Assembly: GCA_007115705.1 (NCBI GenBank)
Contig: QXEO01000546.1
Span: 6,412,124 to 6,476,123 of the forward strand
DNA length: 64,000 bases
Direction of reading: 5' to 3'
DNA from: Dactylis glomerata
Lineage: Eukaryota > Streptophyta > Magnoliopsida > Poales > Poaceae
Part shown: positions 11,774 through 24,964 of the stretch, piece after piece
How positions within the stretch are numbered: the first letter of the stretch is position 1
How the letters are laid out: each line of letters begins with the position of its first letter
Translations under genes and position numbers: made by a program
Notes under the pieces: generated by a model
What the model was told of the DNA's origin: nothing
Databases searched by the model: none
The model's input: only the letters and a program-made list of their open reading frames with translations

Positions 11774-13356
11774 GACAGTTGAAGCGTGCACAGACCATTT
11801 CCTTCGCTAAATGGAACTCCAGAGACCTTCTTATTGCATCAGATAGTCTAATTTTCTATGCTAGAACCAGTGTTAAGTAAAACATGGCTGTCGGCCCCGA
11901 AATGATCTACTCCATAGTAGCTCTCTCTATAGGCCGTTTTTGGTGGTGGAGGTTTACATATCTACGGTTGCCTTGTTTCAACCCTTTATGCTGACTGTTA
12001 TCCACAAGTGCTAGAGAATTGTGGATTAACTGCTCTGAATCATCCAGTATGATGTATCACGCACTTATGCTTGTCATTTACTACTTTCTGGATTTTAGGA
12101 GCTAGAGAATTATTCCCTTCTCCTGATGTGATGTGATGTGATGAGAATGATGATGTGTTTTTGTGATAAATCTAGTTATTTGTTGTGTTGCAACTCATTC
12201 TTTGCTTATTCCCAGATGTGGCATTTAAGGTATATTGTTGGCTTCTATAGCTTTGGTGTTTTGTTATTGTCGTTCTTCATCTTAGTCTGTCCTGGTCTCC
12301 TGGATGAGTCGTTCAGTCCAACCTAATCTTCTGTAACTTGGTTGTGATGTTTCTGCATTTTGTACTCAAGCCATTGCACTACATCATAAGCGTACAAATG
12401 CTCCTAAGCACAGTCCAGTTTTGGTGTTGCCGCTCGTTATCCTGTTGGCTGCTTTTCTGTAGATAAAATGACCTGTTAGCATGCCACTCATAAATTTCAA
12501 ACACTATTTGAGGTGGAATTTGCTAAAGGGATAAATTTGACTCTTCTTCGTCTTTGATGCCACTGAGTCTTACAAATGTTTTGACTAACTTCAGTTTAGC
12601 ATCATATCAATAGAAATTGCAGAAACCGAAATATCGTTCCCGGCCACTTCAGTTGTATTCTTCAGTCTACTCCAGCACTTGGTATCATTCTTCTGTCCAG
12701 CAAGGTCCACTATTTCCAATCATTGATGTGTGAGGTTGGTCCACTGGGCAGTCGAAGCATGAAGTACTCAAACTGCATGCTCAGTGCTCACTCAGCAGGT
12801 TCAGAATTCTATGCAGAGTTCTGAACGTCACAGTACCTACACAGTCGTTTTCTTAATTCTCTGCTTAAATTTCTGATAGATGCCATTTTCAGAACCTATA
12901 GCAAGTTGGACTGAATAATTTCTGTGTAGAGGCTCTTCGGATCATCTGAACGGTGTTGGTTGTATTGGATGAATCGCACCAGTCGGCGGCCGCGTGCATT
13001 GACCCCATGTTTCCTGGAATCATTGCATCCTTTGCTTGTGTTGTGCCTCGGTGTCTGCCGGATGCATGTACATTCTTCTCGTTCTTCATCAGAGACACAC
13101 ATCTCTGATCTGAATCTGATCGACACACCGTGGGCCTTTCGCCTGCATGCTAAAGAAGAAAAGCTGCCACGAACCTGGAAATTTGAAGGACCCATGTATT
13201 GGTGGGAGCAGCCGAGCAGGGTAGGGCAGTCAAGGCGGCCATGATCAGGATTGGAGCGATCGAGATTCGACAGGGAATTGCGAGCTGTGCGGTGGTGGGA
13301 AAGACGCACGTACGCACGGCCGGCACGGGGCGAAAGGCCTCCTCCTCTCGTCGCCG
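11774..13356. other. RPL10 3' flank, no further gene recognised
   Basis: The first 300-500 bases are probably RPL10 3' UTR and downstream sequence. Overlapping open frames at 12889-13463 occur on both strands in mixed-composition DNA and resemble no family, so I did not call them. Confidence 0.5.
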
Positions 13357-13925
13357 CTTTTTTTTCGAGAAAATTGCAAAAAACCACTATATTTAGGGTT
13401 AGAGTTTCACAAAATCACCACTTTTCAGATTTTGTTTTAGAAAACCACCGGTTCTTCCTCTAACTATTTAAGAAAACACTGATTGCACACTTTAATATGT
13501 TTAACGTGCTTTTTGACAGGGGTGGCCCACCTACAGGCTGACGTGGCAAACAATTACCGGTTTAAGGATGCACACAACAGACCAGTTATATATTCTGGGT
13601 ATTTTTTACAAAACTTCATGGGACCCACTTGTCCTATTTTTACTATTTTTGTAAAAACAGTCTGACAAGTGCTGGGAAGATGGGAAGGAGGCCAGAGCAG
13701 GAGCGGGCGGTGCTATGTGCTTTCGTGTGGCAATGGTGGGGATTGTTGGGGGGTTGGGGGGGGGGTGGGGGTGGTGGTTAGGGATGACATGTGGGGCCCA
13801 CTTGCATAGAGAGAAAAATAGTAAAAAACAGAGTCTGACAAGTGGGTAATTTTATATGAAGGTTTAGTCATTTTGTGGAGTTTATAAAAAGGTTAATTTT
13901 TTATTTGCCTTTTTATAAAGGCACG
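13357..13925. mobile_element. Possible small TIR element
   Basis: The left part contains GTTTCACAAAATCACCAC near 13409. The right part, read on the minus strand, contains the similar CTCCACAAAATGACTAAAC near 13865-13884. Both ends carry A/T-rich runs resembling TTTGCAAAAAACC and its inverse. The pairing is imperfect and no target duplication was found. The centre is G-rich. The call is tentative. Confidence 0.3.
13738..13776 (+). other. Guanine-run tract, possible G-quadruplex
   Basis: Runs of 6, 10 and 5 G with short T or TT spacers follow each other (GGGGGGTTGGGGGGGGGGTG and onward). This matches the usual four-run G-quadruplex pattern. No nearby gene gives it an obvious role. Confidence 0.6.
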
Positions 13926-15170
13926 AGTCTGTATTTTATTTAAAACAAGGGAACTCTCCTAGGAAAACTATGAAAATAGCCAAATACAACACGCAAGCAC
14001 ACACATTTTACTAAATTTTGTCTGGTATCCAACATATGTAATGGATTAAGGATGGCCTTCTCATGACTTGTGCATGCTCTAATACTTGGGAATATACACC
14101 ATAAATTCGAAGTGTATACGGCGCCACCTGGACCCAAAACGAACGATGAACAAATAGGGTGGAAAAGTATACGGCCTCCGTGGCAAAAAGAAAAGTATGC
14201 CGACCCGACTAGCGTCTCTTCCGGATCTAAACAAACGCAATGATGCCAAACCTGCCTTTCGCCTTTCCCTTTCCTCTTGTGCGTTTGTGTCTGCTGTGCC
14301 CGTGGGGTTGGAAACTTGGAGTATGGCCTAGCTGCTGCTCCACACCTCCGTGTTGGTATCTTCAGCTCTGTATGCGTATCCATGCACCTCAGAGCGCCTA
14401 GCTGCCTGGATGTATTACTTCCTGCAGGACAAGGCGCTGGTAGTAGAGTTTCAGTATCACCTTTTGGCAAGCTTCTGGCTAGCAGCCTAGCATCAGGGTT
14501 TTGAGGCTGTTTTGGATATAGGGCAAAGTACCTAATGCACATTAATTTAATATTCTCTGTATTTCTATCGGTGGCATTGCCTTGTTCCTATAGGAAGCTG
14601 TACCGTTTTACAAGCATGTTTGATTGTAGCAAAAGGTCCACAAATCAGTTATGAGGACATTCAGCATCATATATTATCATGGGATAAATCCTACATAAAC
14701 TGATTTATTAGCAACGACGAACATTTCCTTAAAAAAAAGCAACGACGAACATGTGCAAATACTACAAATATCACTTTTACAAAAAAAAGCTAGCCTTTAT
14801 GCTGCCTTTTGTTCTAATTCCGGCTTTAACCTTTTTTTGAACCCTAATGCATGCCCTAATGACCCAGCTTTTGTCCTTTGGATCGGCAACATTAAGAAAG
14901 TAAGGAGGCAAGAAAGACGATAAAAGGAACAAAACAAAGGAGAAAAAAGGGGTCACAAAAGGTGGTGAGCAAAGGAAACAAAGTGATCATCATCATGTTC
15001 TTGTACGCATGTCGCCTCGTTAATTGCCTCACTCATCATAATCCTCATCTCTTCTCTAGCTTAATTAGCTTAGAATGGGTCATGAAATTACTCGTGTCAA
15101 AGTATCTATATTCTATGAAATTTTATCCATGGGACACCTGTTATAGACGTTCATTTCAAAATTGCTCACG
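13926..15170. other. Intergenic stretch, no gene recognised
   Basis: Open frames at 13940-14542 (minus, 200 codons) and 14277-14504 (plus) overlap and show no recognisable domain. A 14-bp direct repeat GCAACGACGAACAT occurs at about 14711 and 14740. The rest is AT-rich. Confidence 0.35.
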
Positions 15171-17820
15171 CACTACAACAGGAACCCCCCTTTAGCAACG
15201 CATCAATGTGTTGCCGAATGTTTATATAACCGTTGGTAATGTCAACACCAACGGATTTGCTATGCGTTGCCATAGGTGGCGTTGCAAGGGTCAACTACAA
15301 CGCATATACATGCGTTGGTAATTGATATGAAGAAGCGTTGTAAGATAGCAACACATATAGTTATAGCCTAACAGCACTTCATATGCGTTGGTGGTTGTCG
15401 TACGTGAATGAATTTGAATGGACACGAGATTGTAAAATCTTAGAAGAGATGCTTGATAGCTCGAACGCTCAATAGTAGTTTATATATATTGCCAACAACA
15501 ATTAATTATTCAATTTTCGGAGCACAGGAGATACAATGTAGTATACAGAAAGACCTCATATTGAATCAACTATGTAGCTTTACATGATTAAATGAATACA
15601 AGTTTTGTATATCTAAAAAAAGACACACTAAAATATAGTCTACGACTATGTTTGTAGGATCACCATTCTTGAAACTTGCTCTCACATCTGAGCCATGCAT
15701 CATCCACTTATTTCCCAATCTAAACAAAACACCAAGTTGAGATAAGCAATTTACCATTAGTGAGACAGAAAAACAAATAGTTCAATTTAAAATAGCTGGA
15801 AACATACCAAGTTTGAAGGCCATGAGATATTTAATCTTCATGCATGACCACTTCTCAGAACACAAAAGGACGTTCATTCTTATCTTCATTGAACATCAAG
15901 GTCAAAGCAACAAGAAATCCGAGAACACTTCTAGTCATATATACATTATCTTTTATTGTAGCAGATTTTCCTTGTCCTCTTTTTTACAGATCCAGTTAAT
16001 CTTCCCAGGCTTCCACACTCGTTGAGGAGATCTTACACATGAGTGCAATCCAACTTGCACCAAGTAGCTTAATGTCTTCGATCTTTTGACTAAACCTGGT
16101 GTTGTTCACAAGTAAAGATCAAATTAATATAGCAAATAGTATAAAAGATATAGCTTAGTAATTGCCTAAGCACTTTCTTTTGACTACACCCGTTACAGAC
16201 TTATAGTTCACTGAGTAAAAGACTTGAAAGAATATAGCTCATAGAACAAACTATGTAGTTTAATAATTGGCTAAGGATTTATGTGATGTGCTGACTCAAT
16301 GTGCATCGAGAATATTGACTCACACAAAGTAGCTTAGTAATATACTATAACTAATAAAGGATGTACGGTGGCACCTTAAAGAAGCATTTTGTTTTCTTAT
16401 GAATTGTGCATCCTTCTGGTTCTAGAAATAACCTCGAGTCTACACATAACAGATAAATACAATGGTTTTAATCTCAGTATTACCATCTTAAATAAATTAT
16501 AGTAATTCACATGTTACTATATCAAAATGTAGCAACATACTCCTGTACAATAGTCACTGTGAGATGTCTAGGGTGCAATTTAAATATACTTCCGTCAATA
16601 ACAATATGAGCACAAAGGTACTCACCATGCTCTAACACACACTCTGATTACTTTTCGATTTCTTCCGTCAACTCATAGTTTGCTACTCCTTCTAATTACA
16701 ACGCAGGAGTACTGAAGATTCACCTCTCGTCTACATAAACAAAGAAACTGCAGAAGCGCACACACAAGAAACCAACATAAATTTCAGAATCGGTAAGTAG
16801 ACTTGCACGTAAAGCTTACTAGATGTACTCAGAAAACCACCATAAGTTAAATAATTTGAAACCTTACTACTTCTTGGACCAGGAAAGGTTTTGCAGCACA
16901 ATTGCTCAGGCCAAAAAGCAGGCCATGACGTTGCAACATTGACATCAAATAAATAACTCAGGTCTGCAACATAAATTTGCATTGTATAGATCTAAATTAG
17001 AGGACCAGTAGATGAAAGATAAGCCGAATAGTACTAATATTTAGTTATTGTTTGAAACGAATTACATTGACATATCTATCAATCAAAAAATTGATTAATG
17101 AACCCATGAGAAAGGTGGAACTTCAAACGTATACTGCATTACTGCTCAACATCGAATGAGCCCCCAAAGTGTCGATATTATTGAGAAAAATGGGGCTGTC
17201 ACCTGCTGCTTCTGCAGGGCAACACTAGATGAAGGCGATGGTTGATTGGATCCATTGAATCTCACCTGGGAAAGAGTGGACATAGTTAAGGAACGACCAA
17301 CGGCTGGCCAAATGATTGAGGGATCCGGTACAACCTGAATACTAGGCGAGGATGGGAGCAGAACCGGCGATGCAGTAGCAGATCCGGCGATGTAGCAGCA
17401 GATCCATCCCTGGTCGATGATGCAGTGCTCTCCAGTCGTGATCTCCTAGTTGGCGATGCAGGGATGGCAACCCCTTAACACCGCGAATCAGGAGCACCAT
17501 CCTTGAACTGGTCCGAACGCGGAGCATCTGGATCGGATCTAGGACGCCGTTCTCGAACTAGTGCGAGTGCCGATGATCTCAACCCAAGTGTGACGTTCTT
17601 GAACTGGTGCTGGTGCGGACGATGGAAGGAAGGTACGGGAGGAAACTGGCCTGGCATGATCTCGTAAATGCGGGTGCCGGCGGGTCTGTACTGGTAGGGA
17701 TTAATTAGCAGATAGGAGAAGTGGAGGTAAGGAAGTTAGACGTGGGAAGTGGGGACCTAGCAGTGCATAGTTATTTCGTTGCAGGATATCCATAGCTATA
17801 TGTGGGTTCCTAGTGTAGTG
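15171..17820. mobile_element. Non-autonomous CACTA element, 2.65 kb
   Basis: The left terminus is CACTACAACAGGAACCCCCC and the right terminus, on the minus strand, is CACTACACTAGGAACCCACA. The 3-bp target duplication ACG flanks both sides (15168-15170 and 17821-17823), as expected for CACTA transposons. The left 250 bp are rich in subterminal CAACGCAT/ATGCGTTG motifs in both orientations, the class of site a CACTA transposase binds. The interior has only short frames and no transposase domain, so the element would need a transposase in trans. The terminal sequence differs from that of the larger CACTA at 40475, so it belongs to another family. Confidence 0.88.
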
Positions 17821-18631
17821 ACGGTACGTACCTCCAAGCTTTAACGAAGCCTGATGTGTCTTTCATGATAGCACAGAGATCTCATATAATCATCGTAATC
17901 AGCGAGATTAGAGTTCCAAGTTGTAATTAGTGCATGTTCATAATTAGTTAACTTGGTTCATGCATAATGCATTTACGTGCACGATTCTCGGTGTCTCTTG
18001 ACCAAAAATTTTTTGGGGAACACGTTTGTTGACCAATCTTATGATTTGGAGAGACCAACAAAGCTAAACCCTGTGGTTATGATGATGACATATTTAAAAA
18101 TCCGAGTATCTAAATACCCCATTGAATATCCATCAGTTTAGAGATATTTTTATAGATGCCACAAGTTGGTCGAAACCAGTACGTGCCTTGTCAACTGTTA
18201 ATTGGCCCCAGTTCGTATAACCGATGAAGAGGGATATGCACTAGATCAACATATGTTGAATCTTTTTAATACGAATTTTTTAACAAATTTCACAAAATAA
18301 TGTGGCGAATACTTTTCAGAAATAATAATTCATAGCTGTCGCCTAGAGCAATATGCACTACTCGCATGAGGCAAATGTGATGCATTCACAAAGCTTCAGT
18401 GACTTGCTGTGACCAAGTCTCATGGAGACTTACCCTATGTAATTGTCCTCTGATAAATATCCAATGGATACGGTTGGTCTGATTTTTGAACTCAAAATTC
18501 AACTGTCTAGAAAGATTGAATTTTTTCATTGTGTCATAGAAGTTTAGTTGAGTATTCTGAGAAAGTTCCATTTTATTTAAATGGTTGATTAATGATTTAA
18601 TTGTTCTTTGAGATGGAAACATAAAAAGCTA
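17821..18631. other. Intergenic stretch, nothing recognised
   Basis: AT-rich flank between the CACTA element and a Stowaway MITE. A 78-codon minus-strand frame (18386-18622) has no recognisable features. Confidence 0.4.
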
Positions 18632-18902
18632 CTCCCTCCATTCCTTGATATAAGGTGTATAGTTTTTTTGCACGAATATTAACGCACAGGCTAAAAGGCC
18701 AAATTTTGTTGCTTTTATATGTTAATACTTTTAGATGATCAACGCAAGACTACAGGAAATATCGGGAAATCTTCGAACCCTTTCTCTCCTAATAAGATTG
18801 ACTCCTAATTTAGCGTAGCGAACCCCACAGTCCCACAATAAACCTTATATTCCAAAAAAAATCACCGAAAACTATACACCTTATATCAAGGAACGGAGGG
18901 AG
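18632..18902. mobile_element. Stowaway MITE (Tc1/mariner), 271 bp
   Basis: The termini are CTCCCTCCATTCCTTGATAT and its near inverse ATATCAAGGAACGGAGGGAG, flanked by TA on both sides (18630-18631 and 18903-18904). This is the standard Stowaway terminus and TA target duplication of Triticeae. It is non-coding. Confidence 0.93.
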
Positions 18903-20272
18903 TATTACTCATAATTCCATTGGTATGAATGAAACAAAATTTTCCTAGAATACATAGTTGAACATGTAAAACTTACTAGATTTTTTCCAAACAAGCAAAA
19001 TTTTGAGTCAAAAATTTAGACCAACTGTGTCCATTGTATTTTGATATAAGTCACTATGAGAATTTATTACAGCAAGTCACTGAAGCTCTGTCCCCCCCCC
19101 CCCAAATAGCTAGGCAATAATCGCATGGGACCAACGTGATAGGCTCCTAGTGCTATAGCCGGGAGGGATTAGTTCCTCCCCGTCTTCCACCTTCGCCAGT
19201 CGGATGACGTCGACTAATTCTTCATCGTCCAATTGCTTCCGCCTCTGCCAAGCACGACGTTCCCAATTGCATTTTTCTTCTTCACTGTCTTCCTTCGGCA
19301 CCACGGCCACCTTTTCCCATCTGACTCGACCTTGTTCGCCATGGAATCAAGCGATGGCTAGAGCCTAGGGCCATCTCCTTTGCCCCACTCCTTTCTCATG
19401 ACCAGGCTACACGCTTGCATGTACTACCAATACTTTGTTTTCATCCTCCGCCACTATGTCGGCCATGATCCTATCATGTTGAGCTCAAGCGATAGCCACG
19501 ATGGGTTAGGCTTGGCCCACATATCGCCTACTGCGCAGAGCAATGGGAAAATCAGCATATTATTTGTGAAATTTGATAAAAATAATATTTAGAAAATTCG
19601 TAAGTTGCGTGTACATTTACTGATAGTACGTGTGCATGGGTTATGAAATTTTGACCTCTTGAATTTGGTATCACATTAAATTGCAAAAATTAGATGGTTC
19701 AGTGAAAAGTCCAACCAGTGAAGAATGTTCTACTGTATGTGTATAACATAATATTTCATTGGTTTCCTTTTTATTGTAGATTGCATCAATATTTTTACCA
19801 GTTGTAGTAAAGGGCGACATCATCACCATCACATTCTTATCTACTTTCTTTTGATTTTTCATGTTTTTGAGTTCATCATAATGTTTCACTTTGTACAAGT
19901 AAATAACAATTCCATACATCATTAATTAATGCAAACTAGATAAATAAAACTCCAAAGGCACCCCAAAACATCACCCATCTGCATGTTTGTGGGATCCGAA
20001 CAAAAAAATTCCCTGAAGGGAAGCCACCCCATATGGGCAGATTGTTCGGATTTTATCCGGGCACCCCCCTTAATTTTGGGGGAGGTTTTGGAGGTTTCTA
20101 GACATGTTCGCACGCAACTGCCATGTCGACTATAGACCCCATCGGCCCCATCAACACACAGAGAGGGAAAAACCCCCTTCTCCTACTTGATCTCTCCTAT
20201 CCCTTTCAAGTTGCGACAACCTCTCATTATTCTCTACAGCCGCATCACATTCTCCATTCTCCATTGACAGTG
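18903..20272. other. Intergenic stretch with possible gene fragment
   Basis: A run of C lies near 19093-19103. A minus-strand frame (19110-19310, 66 codons) encodes a charged stretch beginning MAVVPKEDSEEEKCNWERRA that reads like real protein but that I cannot place. It could be a captured or decayed gene fragment. At 19995-20080 a GGATCCGAACAA and a TTGTTCGGAT are inverted relative to each other and may belong to an end of the hAT element that follows. Confidence 0.3.
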
Positions 20273-22510
20273 ACTATGGAGAAGAATTTGTTGTCTCCCA
20301 ACGAGTTTGAGAGCTAGAAGCAGGCTCATCTCCACGAGGCGAAGATGGTCACATATGTGCATACATAGTACTTCTAGTGCTGATGAACAACCATTTTATC
20401 CTTCTGATATTTATGATCCAAGAAAGTGGCATAATCTTCATAATAGATAAAGAGACATCTTAGATGAGAAAGGACCTATGGGAAGAAAAAAATGGTATAC
20501 CCTCTAGACGATGCATCAAGAAAATTTTCATACACTCATTATTATAGAAATTTAAGCAATTGTGAGATACATGATACAAAATGGCTTGTTTATTCAAACA
20601 AGAGTCTAGGTTCCTTATCACATGATGGATTTAGACATGGGAGACATATTAGTGCGAAGCTTAGAGGACATGAAAAATAGCGTCAAGCATATTAACAACA
20701 TGAACAAGTGTAATGAATTAAGGGTTAAGCTACATAAGGAAAAAACAATTAACAAAGAATTGCAACATCAAATCACAAAGAGAAATAATGACCGAGGAAA
20801 GTTTTGTTAAGAATAATTGTTATTATGAAATATCTTGGTAGACATAATTAACATGGATTTCCAAGGTAACACTGAGCAGCTTTACAAGAATGATAGTTGT
20901 TTTTTTTCTTGTCTTGATATGATTGCAGACTTTGACATAGTAATGTAAGATAACCTTACACATATTCAGAACAACGAAAATTCATTATCATTACCTTAGT
21001 CATAAATTACATATGAGTTGATGTCTCTTTTGGATTCTGCCATCAGATGTTCTATCATAAAGGTTGTTTAAAGAGGCTAAGTATTTCTCTATTATCCTAA
21101 GTTCTACCCATGATGTCAATCATCAAGAAAAATTACTTCATTAGTTTGATGTCTTAATTTATCCGATGAAAAGATAAAACTTGAGTATGTTTTGGGGTTC
21201 TTGAAGGTGGATGACACTTCTGGTTTGGGGATTTTAAAAGTATTGCTTGAATATTTAAAATCCTTGGACCTAACTATTGAAAATGTAAGGGTTCATGGAT
21301 ATGGCAATGGTTCTAACATGAAAGGTAAAGAAAAAGGGCCAGACACAATATAGGTTACTTCAGATGAATTGAAGAGAACTGTATATACCATGTGCTTTGC
21401 ATGGTCTCAATCTCAGTCTTTGTGATATGGAAAATTTGTGTAGGAATTTGTATCATTTTTGTAATTGTTCAACATATATATATATATATTATTTGTTGGT
21501 TCTCCAAAATGGTGGAATGTCTTGCTTAAACATGTTCCTAGTTTAGCTGAGAAATTGTTGTGCAATACTAGTTGGGAGAGTCGAACCAAAAGTGTTACAA
21601 CAATAAGTTTTCAAGCTATTGAGGTAAGGTCTGATTTGTTTGAGTTACCTCATGTGTATGATGTTGATTTGTTGCACTTAGCAAGTTTGTGTGCATCTAC
21701 TTGGTATAATTATCTATCATGAAATTTTTATCTCTAGTAAACAAAGTTGGCAAGATGTTGCAATCGTATACCATGTGCATTGACTCTACTTGAGCATATA
21801 CAAGGTTTAACATACTATTTTGAGAAGTATAGATATGATGGGTTTTCTATTAGTTTGGACATCACCAAAGTTATTGCAATAAAATTGGTGTAGATATATT
21901 TGTTCCAGTCTAATGCCATGCTACGAGGAAGAATCATTGTGATGAAAAATAACTTCCATGAAGAAATTCTAGAAGCTGAGAAAGATTTGATGTTAAAATA
22001 TTTTTATGTTGTGGTTGATATGGCCATCACTTCTTTGAAGCATAGATTTAAATAACTCATGGTGTGTTTAAAGATATATTTGGCTTTTTGTTGAGCTCAG
22101 GCACCTTGAAGTATTTAGATGACAATGAACTTGAAGAGGGTTGTAAAAAAATTGCACAAACTTTCTCTCTTGAAGATGGTCCATCTCATGTTAAGGTATA
22201 TGATCTTGTTTCTGAATTAAATATGATGAGATTTTCCTTGCTAGATGGTGTAATGTCTTCCATGTGGATTTTTTAGCATGCCAGAGATGTTGATCGTTAT
22301 CCTAATATCTCATAGTGTGTTTGTGACTATCGCATGGCTAAAAGAAGCTTTTCAAAGTTGAAATTATTGAAGAATTATTTGAGGTCAACAAGTACTCAAC
22401 GGAGGTTAAATGGTTTGGAAGCATTATAAATCGAGTGTATGAAATTGATGACATCAACCCTATCGTAAGTGACTTCACACTAAGAAATGTTAGAAGAACA
22501 TTTTAAGGTA
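20273..22510 (+). pseudogene. Decayed hAT-type transposase (TTF-type zinc finger, DUF4371)
   Basis: Pieces in different plus-strand frames line up in order with the plant hAT-like transposases that resemble zinc-finger MYM-type proteins. They are a start MEKNLLSP near 20276; YPSDIYDPRKWHNL near 20405; SYTHYYRNLSNCEIHDTKWL then HDGFRHGRHISAKL (20530-20660); KWWNVLLKHVPSLAEKLL (about 21510-21560); a DIFGFLLSSGTLKYLDDNEL segment (about 22070-22130); and the dimerisation motif RSFSKLKLLKNYLRST (about 22345-22390). Frameshifts and stops separate them, and the cysteine-rich part of the zinc finger seems to be deleted. It cannot encode an active enzyme. Element ends were not determined. Confidence 0.8.
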
Positions 22511-22831
22511 ATATGTATGAAGTTATTGATATGCGTAGTAATTTTGGATGCACTGAAGTGTTATTGACAACATATTTGTTAAGCCTACATTTATTATTAC
22601 TGCTCTGGTATCTATATCAAGGGTCTCGAGTTTTTGTCTCACCTGTGGCTCCCAAAATTTCAGAAGCGGACTTGTGTATTCTGACACTTATTCAAACAAC
22701 CCCAAACAGATAAGATTTGCTCACACACTATTTAGGGTGCCCTTGGAGATGCACACTTTTTTTTATTAGAAAAGGGGAGTACAAAACAATGAATATGACC
22801 TTGATTTAATTTCACTCAGAGGTGCACACTA

Positions 22832-23071
22832 CACCCTCCTTCCTAATTTAGGATGCATATTACTTTTGATCAAAGTCAACCTTTATAAAACTTGATCAAC
22901 TATATATCAAAAATATTAAATACATAAAATATGAAAATATATTTCATGATGGTTTTAATAACATCGAGTAAATGTTGTGGACGTTGATATTATTTTCTAT
23001 ACATTTACTCAAAGTTTATAAAGTTTGATTTGATGAAAACTAATGTGCCTCCTAATTTGAGAAGGAGGGAG
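22832..23071. mobile_element. Stowaway-like MITE, 240 bp
   Basis: The left terminus CACCCTCCTTCCTAATTTAG is roughly inverse to the right terminus CTCCTAATTTGAGAAGGAGG. TA dinucleotides flank both sides (22830-22831 and 23072-23073). The inner sequence TTTGATCAAAGTCAACC is typical of Triticeae Stowaway families. Confidence 0.8.
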
Positions 23072-23073
23072 TA

Positions 23074-24960
23074 CGAGATGCACACTATCTAGTGTGCTTG
23101 GCAACAAAATAAAAGAATTTATGTGTGCAGGGCTAGTTGGAAGCAGGGGAAGTGCACACGTATGTACGTGCATGTTTATATCTTCTAGGTAGCTTAGGCT
23201 TATCATCCTATCATCCCTCAACTTGCATCATTTGGACACGACCGTCTCGAATATATCCAAGTGATTGCACGCTCGACTCCCTTTTTAATGGTTTCGTCGC
23301 GTCAATCCATAATTCTACACAGGGCACCAGAAATGTGTGCGCGTACGTGCATGCATCATTGGTTCATGAAATGAGGTTGACTAGGCATAGCGACCCAAAT
23401 TCCCTTTCCCTAGGGGTAGATCAATGATCGTACCACTACCAGCTGCGCTGCAAGGCTAACACTAGCGCGTATGGTTTCGTAAATGCGTACTTTTAAAATC
23501 CTGATGCAAATGATTACTGAAACAAAAAAATGTGTATGGTATTGTGGTATATAGATTTTTTTCCGGAAGGACTGTGGTATATAGATACGTAGCTAGAATC
23601 CTAGAAAAAAAATACTACATCTGATCGAAAAAGAGTGTCGGTGCTTTAAATATAAACTTTATACCAAATTAGTACAAAATTATCGGTATTCTTTTCCAGT
23701 CGAAGTGAGTAGTAGATATGTTCCCCTTACAGTTGTCATCAACCGGCATGCTTGACGACTAATCACAAGTTCAGAACCAACAAACCATAGACGTGTAGGA
23801 CGTCCTTTTGCAACACTTTTTTTTAGAAGCACTTGTTTAGAACGATTTGCAACACTTTCCATCACTACATATATCCTCTTGATCTTGATTATTCTTGCCC
23901 ATGATTTTTTCCACAAGCAAAATACTAATGTAGGAGATCTCATTCTCATCAAATCTCGTCTCCAGAATTGTATAACAAAGGAACACGTGCGATAATCACT
24001 GCACTGTGCGCCGTATCCAAACCAAGGATCACAAAGGACAATTCATCTTCGAGAATCTAGAACAATATTTTTTCCCACAAGATCAGAATCAGATTACAGG
24101 CACAAGATTATGTATGACAAGACAAACTTGCATGTCATTGCATGCAACATTCGAGAAACCATCATCCAACCACAGTTACAATATATCTTTCCCTAAAAAA
24201 GAGTAGCTCTTTCTGGTGAACCATACGAGATCTTGGTACGTGGTGATTTGAACCTGATGCAGCTAGCCAGTTAGCAAGTGTGTGTCTGTATGTGTGTGCG
24301 CGTGTGTGTTCCTTTTGGAATTTCCCGGTGCATGCAAAGTAGGGCTGCAAGCAATAATTAAAGGGAACGGACAGCAAGTACTGCACCGTGCATGGTGGAG
24401 GAGATGATGGTCTCATCCCCACCATTTGCACCAGCCAGCCGCACATTCATGCCAAACAAGAAAAATACAAGGTGACACCATGCATGCAAATATGAGTTGC
24501 ATGCCTCAGAGGGCATACATGCATAATATGCAAGGAAAACTCTTAATTTGGGGTATTTATATGGAAAAATGTAAAAGAAAATTTAAAATATAACTTTGTG
24601 AATCTACAATCTTGTTTCAGATAATTTCTAACATTGTCTATCCACAGTTGTTCTGAATGTTTAAAACTTGTATGTGCCAAATTCGTTTTCCTTTTGCAAA
24701 TCACTGCCATTCAAGTGCACAAAGTCCGCTCTCCCGATAATTGCATGTGATGGCTATACAACTAGGTACATAAACAGCATGATGAAACTACTACACTAGC
24801 ATGGGTACACAGATATGGCATTGATCCTCCCTTGCACATGAGCATGATACTACCATCTTTCTACAAAATCTTGTGTGAAATCATTGCCCCTCCTCCTTAG
24901 CTTTTCTCTGTAGCTTGTACGCACATCTCTATACATGTGTACATATATGTAGATCCATGT
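23074..24960. other. Upstream region of the Aux/IAA gene
   Basis: No gene is recognised. A half Stowaway-like sequence (GTGTCGGTGCTTTAAATATA) lies at 23635-23680. A TG-rich microsatellite (GTGTGTGCGCGTGTGTGT) occurs near 24291-24309. GCATGCA-type RY motifs cluster between 24470 and 24530. Auxin-response or other regulatory use is not shown. Confidence 0.4.
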
Positions 24961-24964
24961 CGCT

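Noticed and set aside
12889..13463. Possible gene downstream of RPL10 (163-codon minus frame)
   Set aside because: Mirrored by plus-strand frames over the same bases, with no recognisable protein and no consistent splice structure.
13940..14542. A 200-codon minus-strand frame
   Set aside because: No family resemblance, shadowed by a plus-strand frame, and no promoter or splice signals.
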